A program made the translations under genes and the position numbers. Positions 37,686 through 45,968 of a stretch of DNA of 64,000 nt are shown piece by piece. The stretch comes from Litoribrevibacter albus (GTDB lineage: Bacteria; Pseudomonadota; Gammaproteobacteria; Pseudomonadales; Litoribrevibacteraceae), in the NCBI RefSeq assembly GCF_030159995.1, contig NZ_BSNM01000003.1:124001-188000 (forward strand), given 5' to 3'. Position 1 is the stretch's first letter, and each line of letters starts with the position of its first letter. The notes beneath the pieces are model-generated. The model had not been told where the DNA came from, did not search any database, and saw nothing but the letters and a program-made list of their open reading frames with translations.

Positions 37686-37706
37686 GGAGGGCCGTTGCGA
37701 CCCTCC
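37686..37706 (-). terminator. Hairpin between bufA and bufB
   Basis: Perfect 6-bp GC-rich stem GGAGGG / CCCTCC with a 9-nt loop, 14 bp after the bufA stop, without a T tract. It could protect or attenuate the transcript so that the precursor peptide is made in excess over the modifying enzyme, as is common in RiPP operons. Confidence 0.45.
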
Positions 37707-37719
37707 CAAGGTAAGTTAA

Positions 37720-37977
37720 TTACTTAACTTTACCACCAACGATTTTTGAGCAAGTACCTTCAGGAACGTAGATCCACTCTTGTGGGTCGCCGTCTTTCTT
37801 AGCTTGACCTGCACAGCTATGGCCGCTGGTACCACAATCGTTCATACCGGCTTTAACGATACCCTGGCACTTTTCAAAACCTGGTTTACCTGCAACTGCA
37901 CTGCCTGAAGCAGCAGCCATACCGATTGCCAAAGCACCTGCGATTGCTGTGTTCATAAGCGTTTTTGTATCTTTCAT
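37720..37977 (-). CDS. bufA1: Bufferin precursor peptide (DUF2282, BufA1 type)
   Basis: An 85-residue ribosomal peptide precursor. A Sec signal peptide covers about residues 1-29 ([20 protein letters not shown]). The mature part has four cysteines, in [26 protein letters not shown] and GTCSKIVGG, the spacing of the DUF2282 family. In related systems two Cys are turned into 5-thiooxazoles and the product binds copper in the periplasm. First gene of the operon, with AAAGGAGC before the ATG. Modification here is inferred from the adjacent bufB and bufC. Confidence 0.92.
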   Translation of the reverse strand: MKDTKTLMNTAIAGALAIGMAAASGSAVAGKPGFEKCQGIVKAGMNDCGTSGHSCAGQAKKDGDPQEWIYVPEGTCSKIVGGKVK

Positions 37978-38248
37978 GTTAGCTCCTTTGAGTGTAAAAA
38001 CTTGGGAAGTTGTTTTTTAAACGTCCCTCGGATGTTTGATCCTATGTGTCTAAACGAGTCATCTAATGATTTGATTGCAGATTTTTCCAAAATTATTCAT
38101 TAGAAGTATTTTAAAAATCGCCGAATCTCAAAATCCCTTTCTCTGGATGAATAGATTTGGATGTTTGGCGTTAAGACAGTACAGCGAATTCTTGTCTGGA
38201 TTTACTATAGCTGCTTTTAGGAAGGTGTTGAAATAATTAAGAAAAATA
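37978..38248. other. Bufferin operon promoter region
   Basis: This 271-bp spacer precedes bufA on the minus strand. It contains the AAAGGAGC Shine-Dalgarno right before the start. I see no clear sigma-70 promoter. A GTTTAGAC-type sequence occurs at about 38050-38060 on the minus strand and might be part of an ECF-sigma promoter, but that is only a suggestion. No copper-responsive CueR- or CopR-type operator could be recognised. Confidence 0.3.
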
Positions 38249-38284
38249 AAAAGGCCAAGACATCTTTATATGCCTTGGCCTTTT
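38249..38284 (-). terminator. Intrinsic terminator after the S8 protease gene
   Basis: Perfect 11-bp stem AAAAGGCCAAG / CTTGGCCTTTT with a 14-nt loop. On the minus strand the stem is followed by a T-rich run, so it ends the subtilase gene. Confidence 0.85.
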
Positions 38285-38316
38285 CTGGTGGCATGGTAAT
38301 GACTGTCTATTTCTGA

Positions 38317-39726
38317 TTAACGTGATTGAGGGTCAATCACTCCATCACAGTCATTATCGATGCCATCGTTTCTGCGTGGTCCTTTTTCATTCATACCTGG
38401 ATTCACTTTCGGATCGGTATCATCGCAATCGTCAATTTCTTCACAATAGCCATCTCCGTCCGCATCGGTACAGGCTAATGGTGGATCAACAGGTGGTTCT
38501 TCAACAGGAGGTTCGCCTGGAACCCAGGTTAAGGCCGCATCGGCTTGAATCAGTCCATGACCGTACTGATCGTCATAGCCCGCTTCACCGAGATCTTTTG
38601 CAGTGCTGGTAAGTGCCGCACGGACATCATCCGGTGTGGTAGCAACGCCCGAGGCGACAAGTAATGCGGCAACTCCGGCTACGTGAGGGGAGGCCATAGA
38701 GGTACCTTGATAGAACCAGTAACCAAAGACGCCATTGCTATCAAAGGTTTCCTGAAGTACGCCGTCTACATATCCGTCCCGGTTTCTGTCAGCTGATGTG
38801 TCACCCCCTGGTGCCATCACATCCAGACCTGTGCCAAAGTTGGAATAACGCACTTTCTGATCCCGATAATCTGTAGCACCCACTGCGATTACCGTTGGAT
38901 AAACGGCAGGGTAACTTACCATTTTACGGAAGCCGTCATTACCAGCGGCTGCTACTACCGTTACTCCGTTTATATAGGCGTAATCCAGTGCGGCATCTGT
39001 CACTGGGTCATTGGTAATTTGATATTGAGCTGAAATACCCAAACTCATATTGATCACGTTAGCTCCGTGATCTGTTGCCCAGCGAATACCTTCGGCAATA
39101 TCGACAAAGCTACCACTGCCGGAATCACTCAATACTTTCACCGCCATCAAACAGCTGTTATAAGCGATACCTGCGACCCCAACCCCATTATCGGAAGCTT
39201 GGGCAATGGTGCCTGATACGTGGGTGCCGTGACCATCTCCATCTGTTGGATCATTGTCGTTATTAACAATGTCTGTTCCTGCGGTTAAGCAAGAAACACT
39301 GTCAGCACCGCCGGAGTTAAAGCCGGTATCGAGGACAGCTACTACAGCGCCGGTCCCGGTAGTCGTATCGTGTGCTGCACTTAGATTGATGGAATTGAAG
39401 TGCCATTGATAGCTACGGTACGGGTCATTGGTTGGCATGAATTTGGTGGCTGCGAGGTTGACCGACGCTTTTTTACCTTTGGCCTGCAATTTGGTAATGG
39501 TTGCGTGTTCTTGACCAGGCTCAACGCTCACCAGCGATACATCACTGAGCGGATAATAACGGACGGTGTTAAGCGAAGGGTGTTGGTCTGGTGAACCATT
39601 CACAAGTATTTCACCTAATCGAAACTCTGGTGGGCCTGCCCAGGAAATGGCAGATGCACTGAGTAAGGATACGGCAATTGTCCTTCGTATCAATGCAAGG
39701 CGGTTTGGTTGTGGCTGAGTAGTCAT
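38317..39726 (-). CDS. Secreted subtilisin-like serine protease (S8)
   Basis: A 469-residue exported protease. It has a long signal peptide (about residues 1-30, cleavage after SWA), a short propeptide-like region, and a catalytic S8 domain with Asp133 (AVLDTGFN), His166 (GHGTHVSG), oxyanion Asn263 (AAGND) and Ser343 (GTSMASPHVAG). A proline-rich linker leads to a calcium-binding-type tail, DADGDGYCEEIDDCDDTDPKVNPGM, ending DGIDNDCDGV, similar to the MopE/thrombospondin-3-like repeats. Probably released to the medium or held at the surface. Stops before a strong terminator. Confidence 0.92.
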   Translation of the reverse strand: MTTQPQPNRLALIRRTIAVSLLSASAISWAGPPEFRLGEILVNGSPDQHPSLNTVRYYPLSDVSLVSVEPGQEHATITKLQAKGKKASVNLAATKFMPTNDPYRSYQWHFNSINLSAAHDTTTGTGAVVAVLDTGFNSGGADSVSCLTAGTDIVNNDNDPTDGDGHGTHVSGTIAQASDNGVGVAGIAYNSCLMAVKVLSDSGSGSFVDIAEGIRWATDHGANVINMSLGISAQYQITNDPVTDAALDYAYINGVTVVAAAGNDGFRKMVSYPAVYPTVIAVGATDYRDQKVRYSNFGTGLDVMAPGGDTSADRNRDGYVDGVLQETFDSNGVFGYWFYQGTSMASPHVAGVAALLVASGVATTPDDVRAALTSTAKDLGEAGYDDQYGHGLIQADAALTWVPGEPPVEEPPVDPPLACTDADGDGYCEEIDDCDDTDPKVNPGMNEKGPRRNDGIDNDCDGVIDPQSR

Positions 39727-39801
39727 TTTTATTCCCCGTTGGAATCATATTTACCCTAAGTTAAGTCTAGTAACTCTCTGCCATTGAAAACGTCTGATTT
39801 C

Positions 39802-40761
39802 CTATTTGCTGATTAGCGGAAGAGCTACAGGCGATATCGGGGAACTCGGTATTTCTTCTGTTGTTTTTGTTGTTCTGCTAAGCCACTGATAGTTGAGCGG
39901 TTTTAGAGTTTCTGGGGTGATGGCTTGATAGCGTGAGAAAGTGTTGCAATCTCCCTGACTGACTGTTGCTAAAAGCAGAACTCTATCTATAAATACTTTG
40001 AACATTGGCCCGCCAGAATCACCCTGACAGGCGCCTTTGGCATTATTCTTAATTTCATAACGGTGGTGATTTTGTGTTGATGCACTTAGAGGGCCGGATA
40101 TCCTCAGTTCTCCTTCGCCTTCTCCCATACCAAAAATATTTGCAGTCTGACCGTAGCCCATAACATAAACAGATTCGGTAAATGAAGACGGAGGATGCTG
40201 AAGGTTTGTGCTCAGTTGAAGTTGGTGTAGTAAAACTGTTAGATCGTGATTTTCCTCTACTTCTATCAGTGCATGGTCATTTTCCAGTTTGATGTCGTAG
40301 ATGTACTGCCAGTACTCATCAATCAGGTCTTCTCTTCGATAGTGTTTGTGAATGCCTATAGAACGTACTTTTAGAGTGCCTTGGGTGCTTTGGATTTGAA
40401 TGTCTGTATTCTGGTCATCAAAACAGTGAGCGGCAGTTATGATCAGGCGATTTTCAATAAGTACACCACTACATTTATGGGTATAGGACGTATGGGCATA
40501 GGACGTTTGGGCATAGGACGTTTGGGCATAGAGCGTTTCCTGAGGGGTGTTGCTGGTTACCTTTTCAGGTTTCTGAATGGACACGATGAGGTTAGATAGC
40601 TGCTCTATTTGATGAAGTTGCCGTTGGCTAAGGTGACCTAAGGAAGTCTGCGCTGATTGCAGACCAAGTTCAGTTACCGACTGTCCGCCACGTATGGCGT
40701 GACAGGTGGTAACCATGCCGAATAAAACTACCGCCAGAACAGTGTCTAGTGCATACCTCAT
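39802..40761 (-). CDS. Secreted trypsin-like serine protease (S1)
   Basis: A 319-residue exported protease with a signal peptide (about 1-22). The catalytic triad is His112 (TAAHCFD), Asp162 (ENDHAL) and Ser249 (CQGDSGGP). Just before the catalytic domain sits a low-complexity stretch (about residues 77-95) made of a short unit, SYAQT or SYAHT, repeated four times; the DNA shows a 15-bp tandem repeat. It lies 75 bp upstream of the S8 protease on the same strand, so the two may be co-expressed. Confidence 0.9.
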   Translation of the reverse strand: MRYALDTVLAVVLFGMVTTCHAIRGGQSVTELGLQSAQTSLGHLSQRQLHQIEQLSNLIVSIQKPEKVTSNTPQETLYAQTSYAQTSYAHTSYTHKCSGVLIENRLIITAAHCFDDQNTDIQIQSTQGTLKVRSIGIHKHYRREDLIDEYWQYIYDIKLENDHALIEVEENHDLTVLLHQLQLSTNLQHPPSSFTESVYVMGYGQTANIFGMGEGEGELRISGPLSASTQNHHRYEIKNNAKGACQGDSGGPMFKVFIDRVLLLATVSQGDCNTFSRYQAITPETLKPLNYQWLSRTTKTTEEIPSSPISPVALPLISK

Positions 40762-41022
40762 TGGAATACCTATCCATACAAAGACAACGGAGATAACACC
40801 AGTCAGGTGGTCACTCTTGATGTGTCCAGGAGTTTGAATTGGTGGTGAATGTGAGGAGTATAGAAAGGAATCTGATTTGATGACGGATTTCTGTTGGATG
40901 GTTCCGGCTCGATGGTTACCTGCAATCTAACAATATAGATGCAAGCTTTTCACGAACTTACTTGAGTTTATGGGGCATTGTTCGATAGCATAGCGACTTA
41001 TTTTTCGTTCCAGAGACCCCTC
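40762..41022. other. Intergenic region upstream of dnaX
   Basis: A 261-bp spacer between divergent genes. Pseudomonas carries the 4.5S RNA gene next to dnaX; I looked for its GGTCAGG..GGAAGC core here and did not find it. No other RNA gene was recognised. The region presumably holds the promoters of dnaX and of the S1 protease gene. Confidence 0.5.
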
Positions 41023-43272
41023 ATGAGTTACCACGTTCTAGCACGACGCTGGCGTCCACAAACCTTTACAGAAATGGTTGGTCAAGAGCATGTGCTTAAA
41101 GCGCTTACGAATGCTTTGAGTCATGACCGATTGCACCATGCCTATCTATTTACTGGAACTCGTGGGGTTGGTAAAACCACGGTAGCTCGTATCTTCGCCA
41201 AAAGCTTGAACTGTGAGCAAGGTGTCGGGCCGAACCCTTGTGGTGTTTGTTCTGCCTGTACTGAGATTACCGAAGGTCGATTTGTTGACCTGATTGAAGT
41301 GGATGCGGCCTCCCGAACCAAAGTGGAAGACACCCGTGAACTTCTGGAAAACGTACAGTATTCACCGAGTCGTGGCCGTTTTAAGGTTTACATTATCGAT
41401 GAGGTGCACATGCTCTCTACCAGCAGTTTTAACGCACTGCTGAAAACATTAGAAGAGCCGCCTGAGCATGTGAAGTTCCTGTTGGCGACGACAGATCCTC
41501 AAAAACTGCCAGTGACTGTTTTGTCTCGTTGCTTGCAGTTTAATCTTAAAAATATGTCGCCTGAGCGAATCGTAAGTCATTTGAAATACGTGCTCGGGCA
41601 AGAGCAGGTACCTTTTGAAGAGCCTGCATTGTGGCTATTGGCGAAGGCTGCCGATGGCAGTATGCGTGACGCACTCAGTTTGACGGATCAATCCATTGCT
41701 TTTGGTAATGAGTCCGTGATGGAAGCCGATGTGCGTAACATGCTGGGGACGGTAGATCGTGCCTATGTGTTACACATTCTTGAAGCCTTGGCGAAACAAG
41801 ATGCAGCCATGGTCTTGGATGAAGTCGCTCGCGCCTCAGATCATGCGCCTGATTTCGCCGGGATTCTTGATGAATTGATTGCCGTCTTACATCGTGTAGG
41901 TGTTGGGCAGATGGTTCCGGCAGCTATTGATAATAGCCAGGGTGACCAGGAATATATTTTGGGAATGGCTCAAGCCATTCAGCCTCAAGACGTTCATTTG
42001 TTCTACCAGATTGCTCTAGCCTCTCGTAAAGACATGGCTGCCGCTGCAGATCAACGTGCGGCGTTGGAAATGACGCTGCTTCGGATGCTGGCGTTCCAGA
42101 TTAAGCGGCCAGGTCAAACGTTAGCTGTTCCTCAGTCACCGTTACCTAATTCAACGCCGGTATCTCCATCTCCGTCATCTCAAGCGAATCCATCACCACA
42201 GGTTGAACCTGCGGACGCTAATACTCAGGTTTCGCAATCTGAGCCGTCGGCTTCAATGCCTGAAACGGTTGGGGAGCCCACGGCACAGGCTACACAAGTC
42301 GCTTCTGTTGAACCCTCATCTGTCCAATCCGAAAGCGTTGAACCTGTAAATGTTGAACATACAAGTGTTGAAACTGAATTTGCTCAACCTGCGCCGGTTA
42401 ATGAAACTGCCGTTGCTGTTGAGAATGTAACTCAGTTACCCCCTCAGACAACTCAGACCGCTGCTCCGGAATATACAGAGTCTGTTCCTCCTATGGGCTT
42501 GTCGCCAGAGGAATTGCCTCCGTTCGATTATGATGAGCAGGATTATGGTCAACCTCAGGGGAATGAGCCGGCTCAATATAATGAACCCACGCAAAGTTTA
42601 AGCGCGATGGGGGCTGATGAGGCAAAAAAGCCTGAACCGACACCATTCGCTGAATCACAAGGTTCAGCAGAGACTGCATTTTCGGCTTCCGACTCGTCAG
42701 ATGAACCTGTAGTAGACAGTTCAGCAATTTCCAATCAGCTGTCCGCAATACAGCAGACATTGGCGTCAGATGCACCAATGGCATCGCCAGATTCAATGCA
42801 GTCTGGTGCGCTTGCTTCTTCAAGTGTCTTGGCGGAGACGAGTCGCGAACCGGAAAAATCCAAAGTCCTGGAACCTGATGTGACTGTGGATGAAACCTCA
42901 GATTGGCTTTTGATTGAGTCGCGTCTGACGCTGGATAACTTCTCTGCCAATTTGGCTGCCAACATGGTTCCGGTGGAACGAGGCGAGGATACCTGGGGCT
43001 TTGTATTGACTCAGGATATGGAAACCTTCCTCAATAATGAACGTAAAGAGACGTTGGCAAAAGCGCTCTCAGAGGTGCTTGGGAAACCACTGAAAATCAC
43101 CATTGAGCCGGGAACATTGCAGTCAGAATCTCCGGCGGAGTATCGGATTCGCAAAAAAGCAGAACGTTTGCAGTTAGCCATCACAACATTTCATGAAGAC
43201 AAACATGTGGTGTTCTGGAAAACCAAGTTTGGTGGCCAGGTTCTGGAAGAGACGGTGGTTCCTATCGACTGA
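41023..43272 (+). CDS. dnaX: DNA polymerase III subunits tau/gamma
   Basis: A 749-residue tau subunit of the clamp loader. The AAA domain has RWRPQTFTEMVGQEHV, the Walker A GTRGVGKTT at 45-53, a Zn-binding set of four Cys (LNCEQGVGPNPCGVCSACTEI) and the DEVHMLS Walker B. A long Pro/Ser/Glu/Gln-rich linker (about 365-620) joins to the C-terminal domain V that contacts the alpha subunit. ATG 41023 is preferred over an in-frame ATG at 40978, since SYHVLARRWRPQTF is the standard start. A -1 frameshift site at 42624-42630 gives the shorter gamma form of 537 residues. Confidence 0.95.
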   Translation: MSYHVLARRWRPQTFTEMVGQEHVLKALTNALSHDRLHHAYLFTGTRGVGKTTVARIFAKSLNCEQGVGPNPCGVCSACTEITEGRFVDLIEVDAASRTKVEDTRELLENVQYSPSRGRFKVYIIDEVHMLSTSSFNALLKTLEEPPEHVKFLLATTDPQKLPVTVLSRCLQFNLKNMSPERIVSHLKYVLGQEQVPFEEPALWLLAKAADGSMRDALSLTDQSIAFGNESVMEADVRNMLGTVDRAYVLHILEALAKQDAAMVLDEVARASDHAPDFAGILDELIAVLHRVGVGQMVPAAIDNSQGDQEYILGMAQAIQPQDVHLFYQIALASRKDMAAAADQRAALEMTLLRMLAFQIKRPGQTLAVPQSPLPNSTPVSPSPSSQANPSPQVEPADANTQVSQSEPSASMPETVGEPTAQATQVASVEPSSVQSESVEPVNVEHTSVETEFAQPAPVNETAVAVENVTQLPPQTTQTAAPEYTESVPPMGLSPEELPPFDYDEQDYGQPQGNEPAQYNEPTQSLSAMGADEAKKPEPTPFAESQGSAETAFSASDSSDEPVVDSSAISNQLSAIQQTLASDAPMASPDSMQSGALASSSVLAETSREPEKSKVLEPDVTVDETSDWLLIESRLTLDNFSANLAANMVPVERGEDTWGFVLTQDMETFLNNERKETLAKALSEVLGKPLKITIEPGTLQSESPAEYRIRKKAERLQLAITTFHEDKHVVFWKTKFGGQVLEETVVPID
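42609..42667 (+). promoter_or_regulatory. Programmed -1 ribosomal frameshift signal in dnaX
   Basis: All three elements of the E. coli dnaX signal are present. A Shine-Dalgarno-like GGGGG (42609-42613) lies 10 nt before the slippery heptamer A AAA AAG (42624-42630), which is in frame as GCA AAA AAG. A perfect 7-bp stem CTGAACC (42632-42638) / GGTTCAG (42661-42667) begins one base after it. In the -1 frame the next codons are GCC and TGA (42633-42635). The gamma product would be 537 residues, 212 fewer than tau, the same difference as in E. coli. Confidence 0.9.
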
Positions 43273-43404
43273 TCGGAAACTCGGTCTCAATGAAAAGTTG
43301 ATGGGTTGTATATGAAAGATATAGACCCATAATTAATGTTATTACTGACGGGTTCGACTTAGGGCCTGACTTACGAGTTAAATTGAAAGAAAAAGGTTAT
43401 TGAT

Positions 43405-43737
43405 ATGATGAAAGGTGGTATGGGAAATCTCATGAAGCAAGCTCAAAAAATGCAAGAGCAGCTTCAAAAAGCCCAGGAAGAAATTGCCAACGCAGAAGTA
43501 ACAGGTGAAGCTGGCGCTGGCATGGTGAAATTGGTCATGAATGGCCGCCACGATGTGAAATCAGTAACCATTGATTCAAGTTTGATTGCTGATGAAGATG
43601 ATCGTGAAATGATCGAAGACCTTGTGGCAGCAGCTGTAAACGATGCGGTTCGCCGTATAGAGCAAAACAGCCAGGAAAAAATGGGTGGTCTGACCTCTGG
43701 TATGGGCATGCCTCCTGGCTTTAAAATGCCATTCTAA
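43405..43737 (+). CDS. ybaB: Nucleoid-associated protein YbaB/EbfC
   Basis: A 110-residue DNA-binding protein of the YbaB/EbfC family, which forms a tweezer-like dimer on DNA. It has [47 protein letters not shown], and a C-terminal Gly/Met-rich tail. Its place between dnaX and recR is the classical arrangement in gammaproteobacteria. Two adjacent ATG codons (43405, 43408) are both usable. Confidence 0.95.
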   Translation: MMKGGMGNLMKQAQKMQEQLQKAQEEIANAEVTGEAGAGMVKLVMNGRHDVKSVTIDSSLIADEDDREMIEDLVAAAVNDAVRRIEQNSQEKMGGLTSGMGMPPGFKMPF

Positions 43738-43786
43738 GTTTTGACTTGCTGATGGCGAGTCGACTGGAACAACGCTGATTCGAGCG

Positions 43787-43842
43787 AAAATAGACGGTGA
43801 TTACGGACTCTTTTTGAGATCAGTAATGACTGTCTATTTTTT
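43787..43842. terminator. Long intrinsic terminator after ybaB
   Basis: AAAATAGAC (43787-43795) pairs with GTCTATTTT (43832-43840), and the stem continues inward with GTGATTAC and GTAATGAC, one mismatch. A T-rich run follows. It suggests that dnaX-ybaB ends here, with recR transcribed from its own promoter. Confidence 0.75.
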
Positions 43843-43880
43843 CGTATCTGGCAACATAACTTTTATCATGCTGTTTTATT

Positions 43881-43962
43881 CAGTCGTTATGTATCCAGTG
43901 GCCCTATTCAGTTGCTCTCTATCTAGTGATTCGTTTTTTAGTGATTTGGTATCCAGCGGTTC
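43881..43962. repeat. Degenerate CAGTNG repeats upstream of recR
   Basis: Imperfect units recur roughly every 13-17 bp: CAGTCG, CCAGTGG, CAGTTG, AGTGAT, AGTGAT, CCAGCGG. GTATCCAGTGG at about 43891 and GTATCCAGCGG at about 43950 are the closest pair. They fill the spacer between the ybaB terminator and recR and look like old tandem duplications. Confidence 0.5.
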
Positions 43963-43997
43963 TGGGCTTTAACCATTCCTTTGAGATTTTGCAGTGA

Positions 43998-44603
43998 ATG
44001 AGTAGTTCTCTTTTAAATACATTAATTGATCGTTTGCGTGTGCTTCCAACGGTAGGGCCTAGGTCTGCCCGTCGTATGGCGTTGCACTTACTTCAGTCGG
44101 ATCGGGCAGGAGGCGTGAAACTGTCTCAGGCGCTGGCTGATGCGATGACAAACATTAATAACTGCCAACAATGCCAAAATTTCACTGAGCAAACCTTGTG
44201 TGGTGTGTGTTCTGATCAGGAGCGTGACCGCTCTTTACTGTGTGTGGTAGAAAATCCGGCCGATGTTGATGTGATTGAGATGGCATCGGACTATCAGGGG
44301 TATTACTTTGTGCTGATGGGGCGTTTATCTCCATTGGATGGTATTGGTCCTGATGATCTGGGAATGGAAAAACTCTTCGAATTGATTCGAAGTGTTGGTG
44401 TAAACGAAGTAATTCTGGCTACCAGTACTTCGGTTGAGGGTGACGCAACGGCGTATTACATTTCTGATCAGTTGGTGAATGACGATCTGAAAGTCACCCG
44501 TCTGATGACCGGAATGTCAGCGGGAAGTGAACTTGAGGCCATTTCAGGAAGCATGTTGAAGCAAGCGTTTACTCTTCGTCAGCCGTTTCCTGCCTCCGCC
44601 TGA
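43998..44603 (+). CDS. recR: Recombination mediator RecR
   Basis: A 201-residue protein of the RecFOR gap-repair pathway that helps load RecA. N-terminal HhH LINTL-type DNA-binding region with LPTVGPRSARRMALHLLQ, the Cys4 zinc finger CQQCQNFTEQTLCGVC (about 57-72), and the Toprim domain with CVVENPADVDVIEMA and VILATSTSVEGDATAYYI. Length is normal. Follows ybaB as in E. coli and Pseudomonas. Confidence 0.96.
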   Translation: MSSSLLNTLIDRLRVLPTVGPRSARRMALHLLQSDRAGGVKLSQALADAMTNINNCQQCQNFTEQTLCGVCSDQERDRSLLCVVENPADVDVIEMASDYQGYYFVLMGRLSPLDGIGPDDLGMEKLFELIRSVGVNEVILATSTSVEGDATAYYISDQLVNDDLKVTRLMTGMSAGSELEAISGSMLKQAFTLRQPFPASA

Positions 44604-44674
44604 TATGTAATTAAACAGATAACCGTACTCATAGATAGATCGTAAATATCTTCTAATTAGAACTCCCAGGTACT

Positions 44675-45853
44675 TTGAGTCAATATATGGAATCAACCAA
44701 GATAGCCAATCATCAAGTGAACTTTGTGTCTGACAGTGATCAGTTGCAAGGGCTGGTCGATCATTGGATGAATTTAAAGTGGGTCGCATTGGATACGGAG
44801 TTTGTCCGTCGGGATACCTATCGAGCGATACCAGCCTTAATTCAAGTGTATGATGGTCAGGACGTTTGGCTGATTGATCCCGAGTCGCCAGTTGACCTCA
44901 CTATTATGGCGGATTTCATTGAATCCGATTGCATCAAAGTACTTCACAGTGCTGCAGAGGACTTGGGCGTGCTGTATCGGGCCACTGGTGCCTGGTTGCG
45001 GAATTTATGTGATAGCCAGTTGGCGCTAGCTTTGTTAAACCAAGGCCAAACGGTGGGTTATCAGAAAATGATTTCCAGTCTGTTGAATATCGAATTAAGC
45101 AAGGATGAGACGAAATCCGATTGGCTGCTTCGACCATTGACGGATCAACAGATACAATACGCGGCTGAAGATGTGATCTATCTGGCTCAAGCCTGGGAGA
45201 TGCTTGAGGCTCAGCTAATAGATATGAACCGATTGTCCTGGTTGAAAGAGGACTCTCAGGATCTGGTGGATCGATCTCGTGCGCTGTACGAAATGGATGG
45301 CGATCTGGCTTTTCAGCGTGTAAAAGGAACGGGAAAGTTGAATAGCCGTTCGTTAGCGGTTGTTCGTGCGCTGGCTATTTGGCGAGAGCGTTTGGCGGCT
45401 GAAAAGGATATTCCGAAAGGACGTATTCTGGCGGATGCACAGATTGTTGAGATCGCGTTGAGAAAAGCGACCAGTCGTGTGGTTTTGGATCAGCTTGCTG
45501 TACCTAAAGGCATTATTCGGAATTATGGGGTACTGATTGGTGAGCTGGTTAGAGGCGCTATGGCTCTGGAAGAGTCACAGCTTCCGGAACGCTATCAGCT
45601 GCTGCCCAAGGATGCAAAAAGCTGGTTGGAAGCAATCTACAAACCGGTAAAGAAAGTGGCTGCGGGGTTAAATCTGGATGCAGAAGTTCTGTGTCGCAAG
45701 AAGCAGTTCCAATATCTGGTGAATAAAGCCTTTCGATATCAGGAAGTTGTCGATTGGCCGGAAGATATTAGTGGATGGCGTCGAGAGTTAATTGAAGACG
45801 ACGTAATGTTGGTGTTAAAACAATTGATGTCTGAAGGCGTTACCAAAGAATAG
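44675..45853 (+). CDS. rnd: Ribonuclease D
   Basis: A 392-residue 3'-5' exoribonuclease that trims tRNA precursors. The DEDDy exonuclease motifs are visible: ALDTEFVRRDTY (Asp, Glu), VLHSAAEDLGVL (Asp) and YAAEDVIYLAQAW (Tyr, Asp). Two HRDC domains follow, the first with SRSLAVVRALAIWRERLAAEKDIPKGRILAD. The start is uncertain: a TTG at 44675 with a weak AGG, or the ATG at 44687, neither with a strong Shine-Dalgarno. Upstream of ycgL, as in related genomes. Confidence 0.93.
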   Translation: MSQYMESTKIANHQVNFVSDSDQLQGLVDHWMNLKWVALDTEFVRRDTYRAIPALIQVYDGQDVWLIDPESPVDLTIMADFIESDCIKVLHSAAEDLGVLYRATGAWLRNLCDSQLALALLNQGQTVGYQKMISSLLNIELSKDETKSDWLLRPLTDQQIQYAAEDVIYLAQAWEMLEAQLIDMNRLSWLKEDSQDLVDRSRALYEMDGDLAFQRVKGTGKLNSRSLAVVRALAIWRERLAAEKDIPKGRILADAQIVEIALRKATSRVVLDQLAVPKGIIRNYGVLIGELVRGAMALEESQLPERYQLLPKDAKSWLEAIYKPVKKVAAGLNLDAEVLCRKKQFQYLVNKAFRYQEVVDWPEDISGWRRELIEDDVMLVLKQLMSEGVTKE

Positions 45854-45859
45854 AGTTTT

Positions 45860-45950
45860 CCACTCAGAAAGAGTGGGTAAGACAAAATCGATAAATCACG
45901 TACTAATCATAGACAAAACGTTCAACGTTTTAGTGAATTGATTAGTATGT
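45860..45950. repeat. Two adjacent hairpins between rnd and ycgL
   Basis: A hairpin CCACTC-AGAAA-GAGTGG (45860-45876) follows the rnd stop. Next comes a 53-bp composite inverted repeat (45898-45950): outer arms ACGTACTAATCA and TGATTAGTATGT (one wobble), and an inner perfect palindrome AAAACGTT-C-AACGTTTT (45915-45931). The inner part is a likely protein-binding site or RNA hairpin; it ends 18 bp before the ycgL start. Confidence 0.75.
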
Positions 45951-45968
45951 CGTTCAGCAGTGGTTCCT

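Noticed and set aside
40762-41022. 4.5S RNA gene next to dnaX, as in Pseudomonas
   Set aside because: The conserved GGTCAGG..GGAAGC core is not present in the spacer.
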